From NCBI GenBank assembly GCA_002633005.1, contig NMRA01000242.1:406868-470867 (forward strand): DNA of 64,000 nt, written 5' to 3'. Position numbers and translations under genes: made by a program. This DNA comes from Phoronis australis. Lineage: Eukaryota; Phoronida; Phoronidae. Under the pieces are notes generated by a model. The model did no database searches. It was not told the DNA's origin and saw nothing but the letters and a program-made list of their open reading frames with translations. This document shows positions 47,752 through 59,811 of this stretch, one piece after another. Within the stretch, counting starts at the first letter, position 1. Every line of letters starts with the position of its first letter.

Positions 47752-48839
47752 CGCATTTGTTCAATATTGATTGTTGTACGGATTTGTAAATTGTACAGAA
47801 TATATTTTTAATCGTACAGTGTACAGTCTGCACATATCAGGGTGACATTTTGAATTGATGTATTTGTTATAATGTAAAATTGTTTCTCTACTCCTGGAAA
47901 CATGTAATCAAAATGTCTGTGGGGTTCAATTTATGTTTTGCTACTAATGGTTGATGAATGATTAACTGTTGCTTCTACAGCTGCCTCATTCACATTGGGA
48001 GCAGGATCAGCCCTGGGGTGTCGCACCTGACAATTTCATAGGTGTGGAAGAAAAGTACCACATGTCAAACACTACTACCACAAATCCGTGGATATTTCAC
48101 AGGTGACATTGCTGAATTTGGGATAGTTCTAGCTACTCCATTTGAGATGTATTTTTAACTTTCATTGTCAAGTTCTATAGAAACGAAATGAGTAAGAGCA
48201 GGAATTCTTGAAATTGGAAATAATAATGGTCTTGTGTGAGCTAGTAAAGTCTCGTACCCTGTGCCTAGTCAGTTGAATTGTTGCATTGATTTATTATCCA
48301 CTTGTGGCATCATTTCTTAAGTCAAATGTCAAATTGTTGTGGACCTGAGCTGGGACTAGTGTCTAGAAGTCATGGATGTCTCGGCCATGGAGTATGTAGT
48401 TATCAGAATGGAAATTTAGAGAACACAACTTACAGTTAGAACTGCAGACGTTTTCTGAGTGCGTTCACTGAGTCTCCTTTTCAGTTTAAACAGGTTATAT
48501 CCAACTATCATTGAAACTTGTTTAAAAAAGGCTCAAAATCCTTCTTGTGGTAAGTAAAATATGCCATGCTTATAAAAAAAAAACCTTCTAAAGGTAACAT
48601 TTCTAATTTGAGGAAAGGATGTTACATTCTACATGAGGTTCATTGGTAGTAATATTTTTTTTTGTAAATTGTAAAAATGTGATGTCAAAATAATTTATGT
48701 AATGTTCGTGTGTAAATTTTTATCATCTGTCAATCGGACATAATTCTGGTTTACATGAAGGTATCCTTTCTGAAAATCTTGATGGTGCAATGGGAGACTT
48801 TCAAATAGCAACTTGGGGAATGGCCACATGGGACCGGAT

Positions 48840-50803
48840 ACCAGTGACCTCTAGAGGACGGGAAGGCACTTTAAAACTTTTGTTCAGAACACATCACACT
48901 AAATCCCGTTGTCGGATAGATTTCACGTATATCATGAAATTCAGTAAAACGGTTTCTGTTTAGGACACCACGGCATCTTCTCGTTTTCTGCACCACTCCG
49001 TGGCCATTTTAGTTTTTTGAGTATATTTTTGACATCTCCCTCTCCATTCACCAAACCGCTTGAAGTATTTTCAACTACTCTACCCCCTAGTGGATTATTT
49101 TTGTTCCACGGCTGTATCTCCCCTACCCTTTGCAAGATCTTTCTGAAATTTTGCAGATGTGTTCCTAAGGAGATGACATCAGATGACGACCAGTTTCATA
49201 CCAATCCAACTACAGCTGCGCTCCCTAGTGGAAATTTTATTTTTTATGTTTGCCTCTGTAACTTCCTTGAGTTCCTTGATACTTTTCATGATGTTGAACA
49301 AACAAATTTTTAATATGAAGAGGACAGCATCTTTCCTTTTTGTGTTGGATTACACGCATTCTGAACCAACTAGTGGCCGTTTTAATTCTTTTTTAGTCAG
49401 TTTTTGTCTTTTGCTTCTGTATCTGTCAAACCATGCAGAGGATCATTATGAAAATTGGCAGATGTGTTCCTTCTGACAAGAGCATGAGTGACGTGGATTT
49501 TCAAACGGGTCCAACTAGGCTAGTGTGGTGAACCCCAGTAATATTCTTTCACATCTACGACTGTATCTGCCAGACGTTTTTGAAATTTTGCAATTGCATT
49601 CCTGTTAACTTGGCAGGAGATAGATGGCAATTTTATTCTTTACGTTTTCCTGTGTATCTTCGGAGTTCAGTGATGGATTTTCATGAAACCTGGGAAATTG
49701 GATTTTTTAAGGAGATGGCATTGCAGATGTGTGCTTATGATGGTGAATAGTGGCAATTTTATTTTTTTGCGGTTGCCCGTGTATCTTTGGAATTCGTGGA
49801 TAGATTTTCATGAAAATTGGCAAATTGGTTTCTGTGAAGGAGACGACGACGCCTTTTCATTTTCCAATAGCTTTGGCGATTCTGCGCCACCTAGTGACCA
49901 TGTTCCGACTTTTCGAGTCAATGTTTTGGAGTCAGTGTTTTAGCTTCTGTATCTGCCTAATCGGGCTGAGGATCACCGTGAAAATTGGCAGATGGGTTCC
50001 TATTGACAAGAGCATAACTGACGTGGATTTTCAAACGGGTCCAACTACTGTGGTGCCCCCTAGTGATGTTTCATCGACTGTATTGTGCGTTTCTTGCTCA
50101 ATTTCAAGATAGGGTTTGCTTGATTTTGGAATACACGAGGAAACTTGACAAGTTCACTCAAATCACGTTCACGTTGATAAAAATTTGCACTGCACTAAAA
50201 CAAACTACATGTTTTTGTTAATAAAATAACGCAAATTTTAACTAATCTTTTTGCGATCTTATCCACCAAACAATAATCGATTTAACAATTTACATATTCC
50301 TCTGATTCTTTGACACAAGTTATGCTAAAGGAGAAAATGGATGACCACGAAGCCAGTAATTACAAAAGTTCTTTACTCTGAATAAAAAATTCACCTGATT
50401 GCCCAAATGAATATTCAGTTCCAAGTTTACGCATACGCGATCGTAAGATTAAGCAGGATTTTAAGTTCTTGCACAGCAGTACCTCCTCAACCCCATGCAA
50501 GTTGTTTTTAAAATTTTGCAATCGTATGCCGAACTTGACGGCAAATGGACGGATTCGACCACTGCTGTGGTTCCTAATGGCACTTGACGTTTGTCGTTGT
50601 ATCTTTGGATTTCTTTGACCGATTTTCATGAAATTTGGCGAATAATTTTGGTAGACGACGACACCTTCCCCTTTTTGGTTGGGTTAAATGTAATCTGTAC
50701 CGGTACCTTCTAATGGCCATTTTTATGATACAAATAAATACCCTTAGAAGCACACCGTCTACGGTGCAGTCGTGGGCGCATGTCAACGCTCCGCGTTGCT
50801 TTC
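48840..50803 (+). mobile_element. Helitron-like CCTAGTGGC element, copy 3 (old, diverged)
   Basis: It has eroded blocks with ACCCCCTAGTGGAT, GCGCTCCCTAGTGG, GCGCCACCTAGTGACC and GTGCCCCCTAGTGATG. It ends with CGTGGGCGCATGTCAACGCT and a hairpin, CAACGC-TCC-GCGTTG (50784-50798). The loop has changed but the stem is intact. It lies downstream of the NIPA gene and has no 451-bp array. Confidence 0.75.
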
Positions 50804-51667
50804 GAATGTAACTAATGAAAATGTGACCCTTGAGGTCAAAAAGTAATGCTGCGGGTCATCATCAGAGCCTTGTTTAATATATGCCATGGCATAGTATACA
50901 TTCGGTCATTTTTCAAGAGGCAGTGGCAAGCAGAGTCGACTTGAGGGAGCACTACATCGAGGTGGTGGAGCAACAAATCCGACGCTGACCCGTAGACATG
51001 ATCAACCATCATCGCTTTTTTCTGTCCATCAGTTCTGCCACGTTTTTCTACAAAAATACTTCAAACGTCCTATATTATAAACACTCTGTCTAGCTCTATA
51101 TACGTGTATCCTCTTGATCATTTCATATTACAAAAGCGTCTGGCATACCCCTCAACTGCATTCCTGAGGATGTCTTCAAAGTCGGGTTGCATGAGACACT
51201 GCCTAAAATGGCGTCGATCAATGGGGCTTTACCTCCTTTACCTCTTCTTCTTTTTTGCTTAAACAGGGAAAACAGTAATTTATTCATGTCGCCAGTAAAA
51301 CGAGTTTACACACAGTGACAATATTGTACGTGCAAGTCGTCATTACACACTAGCATTGGTATCTTGACGTGTACTTGGCCGCGGTACGCCTTTTTGACTC
51401 GGTTGTAAGACAAGCGAGGCACATGAAATGATACTAACATTTTCATTAAGGAGCGTAGATTCGCAAGCTGATATCAAACCATTTTTTGTTCAGGTAATCG
51501 GCGTATTTCCCTCCATTATGTTTTCGCGGCCTAAAATGATAAAACTGCCAACTCAGACAGCGAGTTTAATCTCCAGTAACAACTATTCATCAGTTTTACC
51601 CACGAACCGGAAATATTGCATGTAAGTTACAAGTTGAAACCAATACTATATTGTGGTAAGTGGTCTG

Positions 51668-51949
51668 CAGGGACGAGTCCAGGATTTTGAGTTGGGGTAT
51701 TTGCCAGGAATGCGGTGATGTGTCCCCATGAGTCATAATCAGGTGATTAGTTTAATGGGCCTGGCCTTGTGGCCTAACCACGCCTGATGTACCGCAAAAG
51801 GCATCAGGCCACCTGCACCTTTTTTTTAGTTAGGACTTTGCCCGTCAGGCATTCGCATCCACGAACTGCCGAATGGGATCTGGGAAAAATTAGGCGGGGG
51901 GGGGGGGTTTAGGGGCATGGCCACCTTGGCCCCCCTATATGCGCCACTG
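51668..51949. mobile_element. MITE of the CAGTGGCGGAT family, copy 3, 5-bp TSD
   Basis: The ends are CAGGGACGAGTCCAGG and the inverted TATATGCGCCACTG. GTCTG is on both sides (51663-51667 and 51950-51954). The inside shares CATTCGCA, GAACTGCC(G/A)AATG and ATCTGGGA with copy 4. It contains a stretch (51728-51830) resembling the SINE-like insert. Confidence 0.85.
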
Positions 51950-52311
51950 GTCTGATTGAAAAGTTCTATTGGTGTTTTTTTATATTGAAACGTGTCTAGT
52001 TCATAACGACTTGATCTTTACAACGGAAACTTCACGTCATTGTCGTTCGCAGACAGGTCACGCCACCTACGAAATTCATCATGGTGACGCAATTGTCCCA
52101 GAAATTTGTGTGAAGCTTCGTCAAAATAGCGTAACCAGTTTACGTCACAGACTGATCGTGTGTCTACGCTTTAAAAAGGCATTGGCCGTTGTTTAGCTGC
52201 CCATGACGAATTCATAACGGGGGCTTTAAATGATAATGAACACGTACGCCTGATATTGAATTGTTGCTGATGACACGGGTGACGCTTGCTTACGCCATTT
52301 TCAGGGCTTGA

Positions 52312-52390
52312 AATTTTCCTCTTTTAAGATGATTTCCTCTTTTTTGATTTCACTTTCCTCTTATTTGATTTCCAGTTTCCTCTGTTTGTC
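52312..52390. repeat. 21-bp degenerate tandem repeat, about 4 copies
   Basis: Units of TTTCCTCTTTTTTGATTTCAC type, T-rich. A further single unit occurs at about 52512. Confidence 0.7.
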
Positions 52391-53239
52391 TTTTTATCAT
52401 TATTTTAACACCATTCATGCAAAAATGTTCATTTCAATTACATTTTACAAAACAAAAACATTTCTATCACACAAGCCTATTTATTTGTGGAACGATAATC
52501 ACGTGCAAAAATTTCCTCTTTTTTGTCATTGGTCCCGATTCCTGATTTTCGAATTCACTGCCGACCTCTATAAAATTTTGAGCGTTTTCTTGAATCATTG
52601 GTGGTTTCGATGTTCTTGTTACTAATGGGAATGGAATCTTACCAAGTCCTGACTTTATGAGAGCAAAATGTCCAATTCGATTTCCATTTTAGTCATCTTA
52701 ACAGGGCAAATGCAGTTTCAAATGGAAGTCACGGAAACAATTTGCTTTAATTTCATAATGCTTTGTTCTCTGAGAGATTGAGAAAATTCGTGTTTTGACT
52801 TCATGAAACATACCGTGTTCAACAGCGAGTGAGTCCTTGTGTGTTTGGTTAACTGAAGTGAACACGGAACTGAGCAAGATGTTCTGAGGCGTGTACATAC
52901 TTTCACTATTGTTGCAGACACAGCAGTGAAATTCTCTTGCGATTGTATTAAGGGTTTTACTGGTGCTGCATATAACCCAACACAACTGAATTGTAGTAGC
53001 CATAAGTGCTGACGCAAACCTACCTTTCCGACCACGTTTAGCCTGCGGATGTTGATCTTTTTTTGGAGTCGACGACGTCTGGTGCGAACAAGAACTTGTA
53101 GATCGTGAGCTCGATGCTGTAGGNTAGGGGGCGAATATATCTTAATAATATAATCATGTCTAGGGCACTCCTGTTACAGTAACCAAGGCCAACAATTGCA
53201 TTAGGGAAGACTCCTTTGCAGATTAATTTTGTAGCCTCA

Positions 53240-53658
53240 TGTACCCGGTTGCATAAAACAGTCCCAAGTAGGGACTCAACTAAATTCCCTAAATCTTTTT
53301 CATACTTGTTTCGTTCTTTAGGCACAGATGTAATATTTTGTCTATAATTTTACCTTTTTTGTGAGCTCTTCTTTGACTAATGACATTTTCTAATAATATA
53401 ACTTAAAACTGAGTCCTTAATTCAATCAAAACAGTTAAGGACTTAATCCTTAAATTGGGGGCGTTGCATGAAAAGATCTTTACTTATTTTCAGTAATATT
53501 GAGAATTCAAACTTGATTTCAGTATCAATTTGTATGAAAGCCAGAAATTGGAATAGTAATGATAGGAAAATCAGTGTTTCCATAAGCCCACAAACACGTA
53601 GAAGATTTAGGGACCTTAGTTGAGTCCCTATTTGGGACTGTTCCATGCAACCGGGCAA
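53240..53658. mobile_element. MITE-like element with inverted ends of about 55 bp
   Basis: The left end (53246-53301) contains CCGGTTGCATAAAACAGTCC and GGGACTCAACTAA. The right end (53603-53656) is its inverted match, ending TGTTCCATGCAACCGGG. The middle is AT-rich, without coding capacity. Its left part is also shared with 330-572. Confidence 0.75.
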
Positions 53659-54320
53659 CGATGTCCACATAGTCAGCTGGCTTTGTGTTCTATTTGGGTG
53701 ACAATTTGTCCACGTGTGAAGTAGGAGTGACATACTGTTATCACAATGTGCATTTATGTCTAGGATCCAAATTTTAGAACATTATATGGCAGAAATGTCT
53801 CATGGATTCATATAAACTTTTTGGAACTAGCATTTTATGTAACAAATGTTATACACGGGTGTAACATGTGATACTTCAATCTTGTCGACAGGCACACTCA
53901 TGTTAACCATCCTTCAGTTCAACGCAGTCAAATTTACAAAACGCCTTAAGTCGAGTCTACCACAGGGTCTTTACTTCTTTTTCTTGTTTTTCTTCTTTTT
54001 TCCTGAAACGCGAACAACATTGCTATTGCCTATGGTAAAAGTTTTCGCCCGGTGATCGAGGTCAACATGTTGGCTTTCCAACCCAAAAACAGTGATAATC
54101 CAGGTATTGCTAAACAAAAGTAATAAAAATGGCGTTACCATAGTAGCCGCCAATGTGAAAGTATAAGCGACCAAGTTGAAGAATTGCTGATTCTGAGATG
54201 AAAGTTTATAATTTCATAATCCTGTCCAAGTCATTTAATAATGCTCGTTTTTTGATTTCGATTAGACAATCGCTGTTACACACATAGGCACTGGTGTAGG
54301 AGTGTAATAAGTACGGCTCT

Positions 54321-54414
54321 CAAGGGCGGATTTTGCCCTTCAGACATTCGCAACCGGAACTGCCAAATGCAATCTGGGAGAATTTTAGCGGCCCCCCCTC
54401 TAAATCCGCCACTG
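54321..54414. mobile_element. MITE of the CAGTGGCGGAT family, copy 4
   Basis: The ends are CAAGGGCGGATTTTG and the inverted TAAATCCGCCACTG. The flanks are GCTCT and GGTCT, a 5-bp duplication with one mismatch. It is the shortest copy and shares internal sequence with copy 3. Confidence 0.75.
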
Positions 54415-54611
54415 GGTCTTGTCTTTGATTGAAACTGTTAGTTCTTGACGGTCTTGAATCACGCAACACTAAAAACATGAAGATGTTTGGGCTGGCAAGT
54501 TGCTATCAAACATTTCGAACACGGATCTGACCAGCATATTTCCGTGGACATTGTTTCCGCGCACAAAACTACTACCCCGTCAATGAGGAACACGAAAGTT
54601 CATTCGGTGAA

Positions 54612-55222
54612 GCAAGGGACATTACCTCGCTGGTTCTCTGCGTGTCCGCTAGGGAATAGAGATCACGCAGGTATCATTCAGTAGCACGCTTTTGTCACTG
54701 GTTGATGTAACCTCGGCAGTCATTGGTTAGCTTTCCAACAAGGAAAGAACATGGTGGACTGTGAACGATTTATAACCTTGTCATGCAAGTGGCGTGACAG
54801 AAAATCTCTCGTTTCTGCAGTAATGTTTAATAGCCGAGTGCGTGAAGCACATCATACAATGCTCACACATCTGGCCGATTCAACCGGTGTTTTATTCATA
54901 CTGTGGGAGTACAACGGGACAGCAACGTGAACAAAAGTTGGCAACAGTTGAAAAATGCACTCCGAAAAGGCACAACTTTCCGATTACATTTCTTGAACAC
55001 CGATTTGTCTACAACAGACCACAAACCATATCCTCATTTACTTCCTCCATCACTCATACCAGTTTGTTTACGCAAAGCGCCAGTTGTAGAGAATTCGACC
55101 AGCCAATCCGAAAGGCCGGTGTAAAAAAAAAAAATTCCCGAGGAAAATTAAATGATATACCTGCATGTTCTCCACCCCCTAGCGGACATGCAGGTAACCA
55201 GCGAGTAGGGGACCTTACCATA
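54612..55222. repeat. Inverted repeat pair, arms about 60 bp
   Basis: 54626-54672 (CTCGCTGGTT, GTGTCCGCTAGGG, CACGCAGGTAT) is inverted at 55155-55215. The spacer is about 480 bases. The two arms, translated in the outward-in direction, give similar peptides (RWFSACPLG and RWLPACPLG). Confidence 0.6.
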
Positions 55223-55522
55223 GAAATGTCCGCATTCAGGCAAATCAAGTGGGTCCCTTATCACGCGAACGCCTTCACTATCTTCTGCTCTCAATGATCT
55301 ATTCAAACGTTTAAAAGGACTTTTAATCCTGATCACCTCCTCGTGGATATCCAGTCGCTCATTCCAAGTAAGTACAACATCTAATCTATTCTTCATGAGC
55401 CGGGGAATTCACTTCAGCCTGACATTAACAGTTGTAAGATGTTAGCATTTTTCAGATCGTAAGCAAAGAGTATTTCACTAGCCTCTTCCTCGAACCTCAA
55501 AATGGCGCTTATCGGCTTAGAC

Positions 55523-55570
55523 AAAAAATGTGTCAGTCACATAAGATGTCTATGGTCAGACACATTTTTT
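55523..55570. repeat. Perfect 12-bp inverted repeat
   Basis: AAAAAATGTGTC (55523-55534) and GACACATTTTTT (55559-55570) are separated by 24 bases. It could fold into a hairpin. Nothing else identifiable lies in 55300-56700 apart from a CAAGATGGCGGCC word (minus, about 56434-56447) resembling a YY1 site. Confidence 0.8.
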
Positions 55571-56832
55571 ACGGAAATCGCCGGAATATCACGAATAATT
55601 TAAAGTTATAACAAGTTTGAAATTTTCTGTAGTATAATATGAAAATGTAAGTTAACGGTATATTGCAGCAATTTAGGTCCAAATTATCGCAAAATGATTA
55701 ATTTCTGTAGTACTATAAATCAAAAGAAAAACCCTGAAAATAAGTACACCAACAACCTTTATTTCAAACAATGCCTTCTGCTTCATGAATGGCAGCAACA
55801 TCGCCCGTGGAAATAATAAAAATCTGCTTTTGTTTTAATGACGTTAAGGCAGTGGGCAATCATAGCGCAGAAAGTAATTCCCATAACCAAGCCTCAAATG
55901 GCTAAACCGATCAGCGCTATCTTGAGGCTTGGAGACGAAGCTGAGAGTCATTGCGTCATCGCCATCATGCCGGAGACTTCCGGCAAGCCAGGGCAAGGGG
56001 GCACAGAACAGTTCTCACCAGGGTTTGCCGATCAGAACACACGTCAATGGACTCGTCACCCTTTCTTTACTCTGTCAAAAACTGCAGGCAAAGAACTTGA
56101 AAAGTTTTGAGTCATTTCACATTACAAGCCCCACAGAAGAGCACAGAAACGCTCTCTCTTGTATTTTTGACCCTTTCACTCCAAGCCAGCCGCCCAAGAA
56201 AAATAGAGGCAAAACTGCAAAATCGGCACTTTTCACCTCAAAACAACCGCTTCCCTGCCGATGCTTGACTAAAGCCAACATAAAATTCCGAGAGAAAATT
56301 TCCTACCGATTCCAAAATGTAGTCCAAAAGTACTGTCAACCAACTATAGTTTTGGAAATCTGTCTTGTTTGAGGGTTACCTGAAATCGCAGCCAACTTCT
56401 CAGTCGCTACCTAGCAATGCACAAATGCAACAGGGGCCGCCATCTTGAACAAGAGTGCAGCTACAGCCGAGCAAGTGGTCTTTTTACATTCTCAACATGC
56501 TCACAGATACAAAAGAAAACATATTCACTTGGCCTATATGCAACACCTAACTAAAGATTGCCCCCAAGCCTGGCCTACCCCTAGATTTTTGGCTGCGACC
56601 GCAGGTTAACTGTTCAGTGCCACGGAACTTGCATGCAAAATGCATAGGGGAAGTGCAACTCAGACAGGTGAGTTTTTCAATGCTAGCTTACCTACAAAAG
56701 CACGGGTGGCGTCTCACTGAATTCCTTGAGAAATCGTTGTTGCCAACGTTCGAAATAAAAACAGGACATCCGAAAAAAGCGGTAGACATGGATTCATGAC
56801 AGGAATGCCTGCCGGAGCACCCAGAAACGCTA

Positions 56833-57312
56833 ACTGGTTTTTTTTTGTTCGAACGGGAAAATACACACTCGACAACGCCCCCATCAGGGACGTTTTTGCT
56901 TCAACGAGAAAATACACACCCCAAAACGTACCACATAACGTTTTTTTTTTCTTCAGCGTGAAAATACACCCCCCTAACAACCCCGATGACGTTTCCCGCT
57001 TCAACGGGAAAATACACAAGCCTCCAAACAACTCCGATGACGTTTTTCGTTTCAACGGGAAAATACAAACCCCAAAACGCCGCCATTTCTTTTTTTGATC
57101 GAACAGGAAAATACAAACCCAAAACGCTCTCACCCGATGACAGTTTTTTTGCTTCAACGGAAAAATAGACGCCTCAAAACGTCCCGGTGACGTTTTTTTG
57201 CCTGAACGGGAATACGCACCCCACGACGCACTGATGAAACTTTTTGCTCGAACAGGATAATACACACTCCAAAAATCCCCGACGACGATTGTTACTCGAA
57301 CGGGAAAGTGCC
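56833..57312. repeat. Minisatellite of 45-55 bp units, about 10 copies
   Basis: Each unit reads roughly TTTTTTTGCTTCAACGGGAA then AATACACACCCCAAAACG and a CCCCGATGACG-like end. Unit length varies mainly through the T run. A minus-strand frame stays open across it by chance and gives repeating FPV-K/R peptides. I do not treat it as a gene. Confidence 0.92.
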
Positions 57313-57331
57313 GCAATATCCTAAAACCCTA

Positions 57332-57440
57332 AAACACACACACACACACAGACATACACAGACAGTCAGACAGACACAGACAGACAGACACAGACAGACA
57401 GACACAGACAGACACACACACACGCACACACGCACACATC
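57332..57440. repeat. (CA)n / (CAGA)n microsatellite
   Basis: CACACA runs at both ends with CAGACAGACA units between. Confidence 0.97.
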
Positions 57441-57462
57441 TCGTCTACTCTACTAGGAGTGG

Positions 57463-57652
57463 ATATAAAATAGTAAAACTAGTAAAACTAAAATGACGAG
57501 CGTCGGTACTAAAATATGTTAAAATATCCCCACGTATCGAGGGATGCGCACACCCTTGAGAAAGATCGCATCGCTCGATACATGGGGATATTTTAATAAA
57601 TTTTAGTACCGACGCTCGTCATTTTAGTTTTACTAGTTTTACTATTTTATAT
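57463..57652. repeat. Near-perfect hairpin element, 86-bp arms
   Basis: The left arm (57463-57548) and right arm (57567-57652) are inverted copies with only a few mismatches over 86 bases, and the loop is about 18 bases. Landmarks are GTAAAACTAGTAAAACTAAA and GACGAGCGTCGGTACTAAAA on the left and their complements on the right. It directly follows the CA microsatellite. Confidence 0.93.
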
Positions 57653-57799
57653 TTTTATTCGTCGCTAACTGCACGGCATTGCAACATCTATTTGATTTCA
57701 ACATGGCTCTTGAGGAGCGGATACGTTGCAAAATTTCATATATGATGGTTTGAGAGTCGAATTTTGGGGTGTAACCGTCACGTCGACGAAGAACATATG

Positions 57800-58199
57800 T
57801 TACTGCAGGCGCAATTTGTTGTTTTTGATATATGTATATGCATTTTCATTGCCCGTATATTTGAAGTAGCCCCAGACCTTGGACACGTCACGTGGTACTG
57901 GCATTAAAAGCGTTTTACCCGCCAGTTCTATTAAACTCGTATTCTGATCTGGGTGCAGTGTAGGCATATTATTAGTCTTCAATGTCTTTGTTAAGTGCTT
58001 ACAAGGTTTTCATGATGTAAGTAATGTTCTTTTTTGCTTACTTGTCTTTATACTTATGGTTTTTGCATTGCATTTTCACACTATTTACTTTCTCCGTATT
58101 TCTTCGTTCTTAGTTCATGCCGGGAATTCAGGCGTTGTTCGCTGTGACCTTGGGATTGCAGATCACAAACCAGTTAAGTTTCTCGCGCCTATATTATAT
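57800..58199 (+). repeat. Dispersed repeat, copy B
   Basis: It aligns with 2702-3050. Its right end is interrupted at TTAA by the 58204-59811 transposon. Confidence 0.75.
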
Positions 58200-58203
58200 T
58201 TAA

Positions 58204-59811
58204 AGGAGCATGCCACCCAAAAAAACAACCTAATTTGTATCAATTTAGATCGAGTAGTTCTACTCCATAACGACACGTACGGTTGCGTTACCTGACACCT
58301 GACGGCAGACAGAGGTGTTGAAATTGTCCAATGACGTCATCGGTTTCACACGCAGTCTGTTCAGCAGTTCACAACACGGGTTACTGGTGTCAGCTTATCG
58401 CTTGAAGTCATCGTTTAACACCAATAAATCATAAAACTTCGATGTAAAACCCTTGAAAATGCACCGAGTTCTTATAAAAACGTGTTGTTTTATTTCGCTC
58501 TTACGGATTTATTGGTATTTGGACACACCGTAGCCTAGAAAGTTCGGCAGGCCAATAAGGTCCGTGGCAGGAGTTTGGGGTCTGTTCGGAGATAATTTCG
58601 AAGTATTTTCCGTGAGATACAGACAGTAGAACCTAGATATGTGTTGTTTAGACTTGTGATTTTTTGAGTTCTAAACACAAAACGCTTGTTATCCTGGCCA
58701 GTTGGTCGGAGCCCGATCAGGCCCGTCGCCGGAGTTGACTCCGCCGTTATCCCGGCCAGTGGCTCGGAAACTGATCAGACATCACGAACATGAACCAGCC
58801 AAAGTTCAGTGGAAACTAAACTTCCAGTCAAGAAAATATTATACTAGTGAGCCAAAGTAATGTGCACGTGATTATGTTGGTGAATTAGCCACGAAACTGC
58901 AGATGTTGTACATAGACAATTATTATTTTAGTAATGTAAATGTAAACAAAGATTCCCCTAACACCTGGCCGTGGGATAGAAATCGAGTTGTTTCACAACA
59001 GTTTCTGCCAGCAAACACTAAATTAGCATGAGCTCATACGACCTCAGTGTCCCGTCAATTAGTTTTGTTGCACCTAAAGCCGGTAACGCGGTGATTTATT
59101 CATTGCTGGCTTCTCAAATCATTTGCACTCAAGAACACTCCAAAGGCATTACAAATTGCATCTAATGAGACAGACTTTGTTCCAGTTTTATATTAGTTAG
59201 GGTGAAAATAATTCATTTTGAAGCAAAACGCTCAGTAATAAACGTCAACACGGCAACTCCCAATCCCGACTTAGGACGAGCTAGAGCTCATCAGTCCCGA
59301 CTTCGCAGGTGGATCGTTAAGTTTTACAGGCAATCAATTCGAACACGAATACAGTGATGAAGAAATACTAGAGAGGCACCGTGAAAAAGCTCAGGCAACG
59401 GAACGTATGGAGTTATTTGGTAAGCCAGCATTCGTCAGGCACAGTCGACGTCTGCAGGCCACAGACACGGAGATGTTTCACGGCCTCATACTTGCTATTT
59501 ACAGCGTGCATTCAATTCTTTGCTACCATGAACCACTTCCTAAGCATTTGGACTTTCAAGATAGTAAAAAAAAAACGATACACCCGCTTTCCTCGCAGCT
59601 GTTTAGTTCGGACAAGCGGGAACGATGCACCGCAACATAGCGGCATTCACTCTGCATATGAACCACTGACGTCGCTAGCGTCGTTTCTCACCTTCTTCAC
59701 AGGCTAATGCGACACCTCTTGGCAAGGTAAGGTCGACCGTATGCGAGGCGATGTGGATATAGACCGATTTAAACGGCAAAAAAGACTAATTAAATCGGGT
59801 GGCATTCTCCT
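58204..59811. mobile_element. TTAA-flanked TIR transposon, copy 2
   Basis: The ends are AGGAGCATGCCACCC and the inverted GGGTGGCATTCTCCT, bounded by TTAA at 58200-58203 and 59812-59815. It is 1608 bp long and aligned in three blocks with 37129-40954. It lacks that copy's nested insertions but has a segment (59230-59450) the other copy lacks. It sits inside dispersed repeat copy B, so it is younger than that repeat. Confidence 0.85.
59309..59419 (+). CDS. Exon-like segment inside the TTAA element
   Basis: A CTTCGCAG acceptor and a TTTG/GTAAGC donor enclose 111 bases (37 codons), open in the frame that starts and ends in phase 1. It encodes GNQFEHEYSDEEILERHREK and AQATERMELF, an acidic then charged helical stretch. 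It may be a captured exon or part of a lost element-encoded protein. No family can be named with confidence. Confidence 0.3.

Noticed and set aside
54842-55297. 151-codon plus-strand open frame
   Set aside because: No domain, no splice support, and it runs across the inverted repeat arm.
56714-57316. 200-codon minus-strand open frame
   Set aside because: It lies across the minisatellite; the repeating peptide reflects the DNA repeat and unit lengths are not multiples of three.
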